Positions 13,962-19,691 of a stretch of DNA of 19,691 nt are shown here, one piece after another. The stretch is from positions 1 to 19,691 of the forward strand of contig CAXUHK010000075.1 of assembly GCA_964250775.1 (NCBI GenBank), in the 5' to 3' direction. Numbering within the stretch: the first letter of the stretch is position 1; each line of letters starts with the position of its first letter. Under the pieces are notes generated by a model. The model ran no database searches. It was not told where the DNA came from and saw nothing but the letters and a program-made list of their open reading frames with translations. This DNA is from CAVRQM01 sp964250775. GTDB lineage: Bacteria > Pseudomonadota > Alphaproteobacteria > Acetobacterales > Acetobacteraceae. A program made the translations under genes and the position numbers.

Positions 13962-16312
13962 AGCGGCGGGGAGAGCGCCTCGGCGGCGGCCGGGGCGCTC
14001 GCGGCGCCCTCGGGGCTGGACGGCGGCACCGGCACGTCGCGCTGGCGCTGCATCACCACCGTCTGCACCGGGACCGCGAGCTCGATGCCCTCGCGCTGCA
14101 ACCGGCGCTTCATGCGGCGGTTGAACTCGCGCTGCACGCCCCAGCGGCCGGTGTCGGTGCAGGAGATCTGGCCGGAGATGGTGGTGCCCGAGCCGTCCAC
14201 CTTGTCGATGCCCCACAGTTCGAGGTCGGCCAGGATCATCGGGCTGTAGGTGTTGTCGGAGCGCAGCTCGGCGCCGATCTCCTTCAGCACCGTGGCCACA
14301 TGGTCGGTGTCCTCGGCGGCGGCGACGACGACGCCGATCACCGCGTTGCCCATGCCGCGGTTCACGTTCGTCACGCTGGTCACGGAACTGAACGGGATGA
14401 TGTGCACCGAGCCGTCGCCGGCGCGCAGCCGAATGGTGCGGATCGACAGGTTCTCTACCGAGCCGGACAGGCCGGACACGGTGACGAAATCGCCCACCTG
14501 CATGGCGTTCTCCAGGAGCAGGAACAGGCCGGTGATGAAGTCCTGCACCAATTTCTGCGAGCCGAAGCCCAGCGCCACGCCGAAGATGCTGGCGCCGGCC
14601 AGCAGCGGCGCGGGATTGACGCCGAGTTCGCTCAGCACGGTCAGCAGCAGCATCACCAGCATGACCACCAGCAGCGAGGTGCGCAGGATCGGCGCCAGGG
14701 TGCGCAGCCGCGCGGCGCGCGCGAGTTGCGACTGCGCCACGAGATGCGCCACCTGCGATTCGAGCAGCGCGTTCGCCCCTTCCCACACCAGCAGCGTGAA
14801 CAGCGCCACGAAGCCGATCCAGCACAGCGCCGAGAGCAGCCGGGAACCGACGCCGCCATCGAACCAGCTCAGCAGGTTGAAGCCCCACAGTTCCAGCAAC
14901 AGGACGAGGCTGGCGACGACGACGCCGACACCGATCACCCGGCGGGTGAACGGCGCGTAACGGCGGGTACGGCGCTCCAACCCCGGATAGCGCCGCGCCA
15001 AGTGCGGGTCGAGGCGGAACGCCCGGTCGGCCAAGCCGAACAGCGCGATCGCGACCACGCGGGCGACCACGATGACCAGCGCCGTGGTGAGGAACGTCTG
15101 CAGCACCCGCGTCAGCCCGTCATGCACCTGGAACGCCCACACCACCCACAGCGTCGCGATCAGCAGGATCGCCCAGACGTGCCAGAACCGCGCGAACCGT
15201 CGCCGGATCGGGGCGAACAGCGAGCTGTCGGCGGCGGGCTGCCCAAGGCCGCGGATCAGCGCCGAGCCGGCGGCGCGGACGCGCAGCACCAAGCCGATCA
15301 GCAGCAGCGAGAACACCAGCCCGACCAGCTTCAGCATCGCGTCCGCCGCGTCCTGGTACAGGCCGAGCATCTCCGACGTGGTCACCAGCCCGGGCCCGAA
15401 GGTCACGGTGGCCACCAACGCGCGCGTCCATTTCATCGTCTGCGCCGCGCCGGCGTCCGACAGCCGCAGCAACCGCAGCGGCGGCGCGCTCGGCGCCACC
15501 AGCAGCCGCGTGGCGCACACCGTCACCCGCGCCAGCAGGTAGGCGTTCAGGATGACGATGATGATCTGGCGGACGTCGACGTTGGTGGCGAGGATGCCCA
15601 GCGCCACGTAAGTCACCAGCACGAACGTCACCGGGCCGAGCAGGTCGAGCAGGAAGCTGCCCAGCGCCAGCGGCAGCCGCTGCAGCAGCGCCACGGTGCG
15701 GACGTGCCGGGGCACGATCGGGTCCACCTCGCCGCGCGCCTCGGCGACCGCGGCGCGCGGCGACATGCGCGCGGCCGCGACCGCCGCGAGCGAGCGCCGT
15801 GGCCGCCGCATGGCGAAATGCGCCAGCAGGTCGGCCGACACGCCGCAGCCCAGCACCACCAGCATCCGCCAGGTGGCGTCGAACACCATCGCCCGCGCCG
15901 CCGGGTTGCGCATCGTGTTGACGAGCCAGTCGTACAGCAGCGGGAACTGCGCCACCGCCGTCACCGTCGCCGAGACCTGCTTCGAGGCCGTGCTCGCCTC
16001 GGTCGCCAACGCGTCCACCACCTCGCCGGCCAGCGTCGGCGTCGCCGCCCCCGCGGGCGCGGCGCCCCCCGGCCCCCGGCGCGGCGCCCCGGCCGCCGTC
16101 GACGGCGCCGCGTGGGCCACGGTCTGCAGCACTTCGAGCAACTGCGTTCTCTTGGCCGGGTCTTGCAGCATGTCGAGCGCCTGTTGCGCCTGCGCCGGTG
16201 TCAGCGCGGGCGCGGCGGTGGCCGGGTGCGGCGGCGGCAGCAATGGCGTGGCGGCATGGGCGGTCCAGCCGAACGCGGCCAGCGCCAGCACGAGCAACAG
16301 GCGAGACGGCAT
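13958..16312 (-). CDS. large MscS-family mechanosensitive channel (YbiO-like)
   Basis: 784 residues from ATG at 16310. A signal peptide (about 1-21) precedes a Pro/Ala-rich periplasmic region (to about 120). A series of about nine or ten membrane helices follows (between about 145 and 610). The pore helix and following segment PLLAGASIFGVALGFGSQKLVQDFITGLFLLLENAMQVGDFV (about 569-610) carry the Ala/Gly packing and the GFGSQ...D motif of MscS. The beta domain (GLSGSVENLSIRTIRLRAGDGSVHIIPFSSVTSVTN) and a C-terminal alpha/beta domain follow, with a Pro/Ala tail. The length is close to E. coli YbiO rather than the short MscS. It releases solutes on osmotic downshift from the inner membrane. It lies 9 bases downstream of the ligase stop on the same strand, so it may share a transcript with the repair genes. 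Confidence 0.9.
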   Translation of the reverse strand: MPSRLLLVLALAAFGWTAHAATPLLPPPHPATAAPALTPAQAQQALDMLQDPAKRTQLLEVLQTVAHAAPSTAAGAPRRGPGGAAPAGAATPTLAGEVVDALATEASTASKQVSATVTAVAQFPLLYDWLVNTMRNPAARAMVFDATWRMLVVLGCGVSADLLAHFAMRRPRRSLAAVAAARMSPRAAVAEARGEVDPIVPRHVRTVALLQRLPLALGSFLLDLLGPVTFVLVTYVALGILATNVDVRQIIIVILNAYLLARVTVCATRLLVAPSAPPLRLLRLSDAGAAQTMKWTRALVATVTFGPGLVTTSEMLGLYQDAADAMLKLVGLVFSLLLIGLVLRVRAAGSALIRGLGQPAADSSLFAPIRRRFARFWHVWAILLIATLWVVWAFQVHDGLTRVLQTFLTTALVIVVARVVAIALFGLADRAFRLDPHLARRYPGLERRTRRYAPFTRRVIGVGVVVASLVLLLELWGFNLLSWFDGGVGSRLLSALCWIGFVALFTLLVWEGANALLESQVAHLVAQSQLARAARLRTLAPILRTSLLVVMLVMLLLTVLSELGVNPAPLLAGASIFGVALGFGSQKLVQDFITGLFLLLENAMQVGDFVTVSGLSGSVENLSIRTIRLRAGDGSVHIIPFSSVTSVTNVNRGMGNAVIGVVVAAAEDTDHVATVLKEIGAELRSDNTYSPMILADLELWGIDKVDGSGTTISGQISCTDTGRWGVQREFNRRMKRRLQREGIELAVPVQTVVMQRQRDVPVPPSSPEGAASAPAAAEALSPPL

Positions 16313-16321
16313 GAGCAGGCC

Positions 16322-17929
16322 CTATGCGATCGCGAGGGGGGCACGCTCCAGCGTGCGCAGCAGCGTGTCGAGCCGGTCCGCCTCGGCGGCGGGCTTGTCG
16401 CGCCGCAGCCGGGCGACGCGGGGGAAGCGCAGCGCCACGCCGGATTTGTGCCGGGTCGAGAGCTGCGCCGCGTCGAAGGCGATCTCCAGCACCATCGTCT
16501 TGGCCACCTCGCGCACCGGGCCGAAGCGACCGGTGGTGTTGTTGCGGATCCACTTGTCGAGCCAGCCGACCTCGACGTCGGTGAGGCCGGAATACGCCTT
16601 GCCGACCGGCACCAGCTCGGCAATCCCAGCGGCGTCCTCGCGCCACAGGCCGAACGTGTAGTCCGAGTAGAAGCTGCTGCGCTTGCCGTGGCCGCGCTGG
16701 GCATACATCATCACGGCGTCGATGGTGAGCGGGTCGCGCTTCCACTTCCACCACTGTCCCTTCGGCCGCCCCGGCACGTAGGCGCTGTCGCCGCGCTTGA
16801 GCATCAGGCCCTCGATGGACGCGGCGCGCGCGGTCTCGCGCAACGCCGCCAGCTCGTCCAGGGCCGCGAACGCGATCAGCGGCGACAAATCCATGCGCGC
16901 CGGCCGATGCGCCGCGAACCACGCCTCCAGCCGTGCCCGGCGGGCGTCGAACGGCAACGGGCGCAAATCCTCGACGCCGTCGAACAGCAGGTCGTAGAGC
17001 CGCACGCCCACCGGATACTCGGCCATCGTCTTGGCGCCGACCACCTTGCGGTTGAGCCGCTGCTGCAGGTCGGCGAACGGCGCCACGGTGTCCTCGCGCA
17101 ATACCAGCAGTTCGCCGTCGAGCACCGCCTCGAAATCCATCGCCGCCACGATCTCGGGGAAGCCGCCGGAGATGTCCTCGGCGCCGCGCGAGTACAGCCG
17201 CCGACCGCCCGGCGTCGCCACGAGCTGCACCCGGATGCCGTCCCACTTCCACTCGGCGCGGTAGGCGGCGGCGTCGAGTGCGGCGATGTCAGGCGCCTCC
17301 AGCGGGTGCGCCAGCATCGGCGGGCGGAACACCGGCGCGTCGGCCGGGTCGGGCTTCGGCCCCCTGCCCTCGATCCAGGCGAACAGCTCCGCGTACGGCG
17401 GCAGCAGGCCGTGCCACACCTCCTCGATGTCGTCGGGCGCCACCGGGTGCGCCGCGATCTCCGCCAGCGCGATCTTCGCCAGGCGTGCCGAGGCGCCGAC
17501 GCGCAGGCTGCCGGTGATGAGCTTGAGCAGGGCGAGCCGCACCGAGGCGTCGGACGCATCGAGCCAGCCGGCCACCACGCCCGGCAGTTCCGGTTTCGGC
17601 GTGCTGGTCAATGTCGCCACCACCTCGGGCAGCGACGGCGGGTGGGCGTCGAGGCGGCTTCCAGGCCACATCAGCGCCACCGTCTCGGCCAGGTCGCCCA
17701 CGTAGTCGTACGACCAGGCGAACAGCTCGGGATCGGCGCGCCCCGCGATCAGTTCGCGGATCATGCCGGACTTGGCGGCGGCGAACGACAGCTCGCCGGT
17801 CACGGCGGCGAGGCCGATGCCGCGGTCGGGGTCGGGCTGGGTCGCGAAATAGCGCCGCAGCAGGGCGATCTTGGCCAGCCGGCCGGGGGTGAACACCAGC
17901 CGCTCTAGCAAGTCGGCGAAGGCGATCAC
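16322..17929 (-). CDS. ATP-dependent DNA ligase of the bacterial exonuclease-associated type (TIGR04120-like)
   Basis: 535 residues from GTG at 17927-17929, inside a GTGA overlap with the exonuclease stop. An N-terminal helical DNA-binding domain (about 1-200; LERLVFTPGRLAKIALLRRYFA, LLKLITGSLRVGASARLAKIALAE) is followed by the adenylation domain. Motif I is EWKWDG with nucleophile Lys228, then RLYSRGAEDISGGFPE, DGELLVL (motif III), IEGLMLKRGDSAYVPGRPKGQWWKWKRDPLTIDAVMMYAQ (motifs IV/V). The OB fold ends with VLEIAFDAAQLSTRHKSGVALRFPRVARLRRDKP. This is the ligase type called the cisplatin damage response ligase, thought to act in DNA damage repair with the adjacent exonuclease. The helicase and phosphoesterase partners often found with it are not in the window. 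Confidence 0.92.
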   Translation of the reverse strand: MIAFADLLERLVFTPGRLAKIALLRRYFATQPDPDRGIGLAAVTGELSFAAAKSGMIRELIAGRADPELFAWSYDYVGDLAETVALMWPGSRLDAHPPSLPEVVATLTSTPKPELPGVVAGWLDASDASVRLALLKLITGSLRVGASARLAKIALAEIAAHPVAPDDIEEVWHGLLPPYAELFAWIEGRGPKPDPADAPVFRPPMLAHPLEAPDIAALDAAAYRAEWKWDGIRVQLVATPGGRRLYSRGAEDISGGFPEIVAAMDFEAVLDGELLVLREDTVAPFADLQQRLNRKVVGAKTMAEYPVGVRLYDLLFDGVEDLRPLPFDARRARLEAWFAAHRPARMDLSPLIAFAALDELAALRETARAASIEGLMLKRGDSAYVPGRPKGQWWKWKRDPLTIDAVMMYAQRGHGKRSSFYSDYTFGLWREDAAGIAELVPVGKAYSGLTDVEVGWLDKWIRNNTTGRFGPVREVAKTMVLEIAFDAAQLSTRHKSGVALRFPRVARLRRDKPAAEADRLDTLLRTLERAPLAIA

Positions 17930-18963
17930 GCGGCCACCGCCGGCGGCGGCTCGTCCTCGTCGTCGTCGCCGTAGCCGATCAGCCGCAGCGCCCGGCCGCG
18001 GATGCCGCGCTGGCCGGCGGCGTGGATCAGCGCCTCCTCGCGGCCATGCGTGACCCAGACCTCGGGCGCCGCCACCTCGTCCAGCGTCGCCAGCAGTTCG
18101 TCCCAGTCGGCGTGGTCGGAGATCACCAGCGGCAGCTCGACGCCGCGCGAGCGCGCCCGCTGCCGCACCTGCATCCAACCCGACGCGAGGCAGACCACCG
18201 GCTCGGCCAGGCGCCGCGCCCAGCGGTCGGCGATGGCACCCGGCGGCGCCAGCACGATCTGGCCCACCAGTTGCGCCTTGTCCGCCACCGTCGCCGGGCG
18301 CAGGTCGCCGAGCGGGACGCCGTGCGCCTCGTAGACCCGGCATAGCGGCAGCAGCGCGCCGTGCAGCCAGATCGGCGCGTCCCAGCCGGCGGCGCGCAGC
18401 AGGGCGATCAGCCGTTGGCACTTGCCCAGGGCATAGCAGCCGACGACGTGGGTGCGCTCCGGGAACAGCGCCACGCTGGCAAGCAGTCGGGCGATCTCGG
18501 CCTCGGCCGGCGGGTGGCGGAACACCGGCAGCGCGAAGGTCGCCTCGCTCACGAACACGTCGCAGGGGATCGTCACGAAGCTGGCGGCGGTCGGATCGAA
18601 GCGCCGCTTGTAGTCGCCGCTGACCACCACCCGGCTGCCCCGGTACTCGATCGCGACCTGCGCAGAGCCCAGCACATGCCCGGCCGGCTGCAGCCAAATG
18701 TCCACCTCGCCCAAGCGCAACCGCTCGCCGTAACCCAACGCCTGCTGCGACCGGCCGGCCGCCTCGTCCCCCATGCGGGTGCGCATGATGGCCAGCGTCT
18801 CCTCGGTGGCGAGCACGGCCGCGTGGCCTGGACGGGCGTGGTCGGCGTGGGCGTGGGTGATTACCGCGCGCTCCACCGCCTGCACCGGGTCGACATGGAA
18901 CCCGCCCGGCTCGCAGTACAGGCCGGTGGCGAGCGGCTGCAGCCAGGTGTCGGGATGCGGCAC
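17926..18963 (-). CDS. ligase-associated DNA exonuclease (metallo-beta-lactamase/beta-CASP, TIGR04122-like)
   Basis: 345 residues from GTG at 18961-18963. The metal-binding signature THAHADHARPGH (His37, His39, Asp41, His42) is followed by GHVLGSAQV, VVSGDYKRRFDPTA, SEATFALPVFRHP, VVGCYALGKCQRLIALLR and PLVISDHADWDELLATL, the metallo-beta-lactamase and beta-CASP motifs in order. It ends with an acidic DDDEDEPPP tail. The family is always met next to the ATP-dependent ligase and is thought to process DNA ends before sealing. It is coupled to the ligase by GTGA, and its start follows the GNAT stop by 5 bases, so GNAT, exonuclease and ligase are one operon. Confidence 0.92.
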   Translation of the reverse strand: MPHPDTWLQPLATGLYCEPGGFHVDPVQAVERAVITHAHADHARPGHAAVLATEETLAIMRTRMGDEAAGRSQQALGYGERLRLGEVDIWLQPAGHVLGSAQVAIEYRGSRVVVSGDYKRRFDPTAASFVTIPCDVFVSEATFALPVFRHPPAEAEIARLLASVALFPERTHVVGCYALGKCQRLIALLRAAGWDAPIWLHGALLPLCRVYEAHGVPLGDLRPATVADKAQLVGQIVLAPPGAIADRWARRLAEPVVCLASGWMQVRQRARSRGVELPLVISDHADWDELLATLDEVAAPEVWVTHGREEALIHAAGQRGIRGRALRLIGYGDDDEDEPPPAVAA

Positions 18964-18968
18964 GGGGA

Positions 18969-19535
18969 TCAGCGCTTCACCGCGGCCGGCGGCGTGATGC
19001 CGATCTGCCGCTCCGTGGCACCGGCATCCACCAGGCTCTCGTACAGCAGCATCCGGTGGCCGTACTGCATGAACTCCTCGTGCCGGGTCATGCCGATCGC
19101 CGCCAGCACCTCGCGGCTCGCCATGTTGGTGCCGCGCGCGACGGCGACCACGCGCGCCAGCCCGGCCCGCTCATGCGCGAAGCGCAGCGCCGCCGCCGCC
19201 GCCTCGCTGGCGTAACCCTTGCCCCAGCAATGCGCGGTCAGCGCGAAACGCAGCGCCATGCCGCGCCCGTCGCGGCGGCCCATGATGCCGGTGACGCCCA
19301 CGAACGCCTGGCCGTGCCGCTCGCGCACCGCCCACATGCCGACGCGGTGCTGGCCCCAGAAGGCGATGTCGGCGGCCAGCTCCTCGGTCGCCTGCTGCCG
19401 GTTGCGCACGCCGCCCAGCAGCAGCGCGAAGGCGCGCGGGTCGGCCTTGATCGCCACCAGGTCGGGCAGGTCGGAACCCGCCACCGGCCGTAGGTCGAGC
19501 CGGCCGGTCTGCACGCACAAGAACTGGTTGGGCAC
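18969..19535 (-). CDS. GNAT-family N-acetyltransferase (RimJ/RimL type)
   Basis: 188 residues with GTG at 19533-19535. It opens FLCVQTGRLDLRPVAGSDLPDLVAIKADPRAFALLLGGVR, then WAVRERHGQAFVGVTGIMGRRDGRGMALRFALTAHCWGKGYASEAAAAALRFAHERAGLARVVAVARGTNMASREVLAAIGM. The acetyl-CoA loop is WGKGYASEA, and the N-x-x-S-R-x-V-L-x-x-I-G-M segment is the usual end. The acceptor is unknown. It starts 25 bases after the ettA stop and leads directly into the exonuclease-ligase pair, which makes cotranscription likely but does not prove a repair role. Confidence 0.87.
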   Translation of the reverse strand: MPNQFLCVQTGRLDLRPVAGSDLPDLVAIKADPRAFALLLGGVRNRQQATEELAADIAFWGQHRVGMWAVRERHGQAFVGVTGIMGRRDGRGMALRFALTAHCWGKGYASEAAAAALRFAHERAGLARVVAVARGTNMASREVLAAIGMTRHEEFMQYGHRMLLYESLVDAGATERQIGITPPAAVKR

Positions 19536-19560
19536 CGCGCAATTCCGCGACGGCCCTCGC

Positions 19561-19691
19561 CTAGCGCATCAGCGGCCGGTACTTGATCCGGTGCGGCTCC
19601 ACCGCGTCGTTGCCAAGTCGCCGCCGCTTGTCCGCCTCGTAGGCCTGGAAGTTGCCCTCGAACCACTCGACGTGGCTGTCGCCCTCGAACG
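19561..19691 (-). CDS. ettA: EttA (ABC-F energy-dependent translational throttle), last 42 residues
   Basis: Only the C-terminus is in the window: FEGDSHVEWFEGNFQAYEADKRRRLGNDAVEPHRIKYRPLMR, then TAG at 19561-19563. GDSHVEWFEGNFxxYExDKxRRLGxDAxxPHRIKYRxL is the hallmark end of EttA, the ABC-F ATPase that binds the ribosomal E site and gates entry into elongation according to ATP/ADP. The rest lies beyond the right edge. It reads towards the GNAT and repair genes and could be the promoter-proximal gene of that strand. Confidence 0.92.
   Translation of the reverse strand, partial: FEGDSHVEWFEGNFQAYEADKRRRLGNDAVEPHRIKYRPLMR

Noticed and set aside
13628..17908. A very long open frame (over 1400 codons) on the + strand
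   Set aside because: It is antisense to the MscS and ligase genes, rich in Arg/His/Gln/Ala with no domain pattern; long false frames are usual in GC-rich DNA. The same reasoning removes 10106-12109 (-), 1900-3105 (-) and 4411-5721 (-).
17930..18697. Extension of the ligase frame upstream over the exonuclease gene
   Set aside because: The added residues are out-of-frame exonuclease sequence; the ligase begins at the GTGA overlap with a normal family N-terminus.
1..19691. tRNA, rRNA, CRISPR array, transposase or prophage genes
   Set aside because: No cloverleaf, repeat-spacer array, terminal inverted repeats with a transposase, or phage protein was seen on either strand by eye.

Overview
This is a GC-rich, tightly packed bacterial chromosomal window. 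Gene content (intracellular PHA depolymerase, TIGR03862-type flavoprotein, DUF155/RMND1 protein, the bacterial ATP-dependent DNA ligase plus ligase-associated exonuclease pair, a ParE-type toxin-antitoxin pair, a DUF2945 protein) and the codon bias suggest an alphaproteobacterium, perhaps Rhodospirillales/Acetobacteraceae. That placement is inference from gene families; there is no rRNA marker. I saw no tRNA, rRNA, CRISPR array, insertion sequence or prophage gene, and no gene-free stretch longer than 300 bases. The longest spacers are about 70 to 85 bases.

Layout. 1-3674 (+): 3' end of an HI0933/BaiN-like flavoprotein, a DUF155 membrane-anchored protein coupled to it by ATGA, then a PHA depolymerase coupled by GTGA to a small exported protein. 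3675-6710: an OmpR-family response regulator and a sensor kinase on +, converging on a cytochrome b561-like protein and a small PepSY protein on -. The two 3' ends meet in a 10-N assembly gap flanked by 70 bases of pure G/C, so kinase and cytochrome are both incomplete. The same 20-bp tandem GTAAG motif lies upstream of the regulator and upstream of the PepSY-cytochrome pair, which suggests one regulon. 6703-8020 (-): a two-domain VOC protein and a small membrane protein. 8090-12635 (+): galactose mutarotase followed by a complete ribose-type ABC sugar importer (binding protein, double ATPase, permease). The ATPase has no ATG/GTG/TTG start that keeps its first Walker A and appears to start at CTG.

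12708-13174 (+): a compact antitoxin/ParE-like toxin pair whose toxin frame is cut by an in-frame TAA 23 codons before its apparent original stop. 13171-16312: a GNAT acetyltransferase (-), a DUF2945 protein (+) and a large MscS-family channel (-); two convergent gene ends share the four bases CTAG. 16322-19691 (-): end of ettA, a second GNAT protein, the ligase-associated exonuclease and the ATP-dependent DNA ligase in one likely transcript. The Lhr-type helicase and PdeM-type phosphoesterase that often accompany these two repair genes are not here.

Overlapping start/stop codons (ATGA or GTGA) join five gene pairs, and GTG starts are common, so translational coupling is a general feature. 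The observations most worth checking are the shared regulator motif, the CTG start of the ABC ATPase and the nonsense-truncated toxin. I did not find a clearly new multi-gene system.
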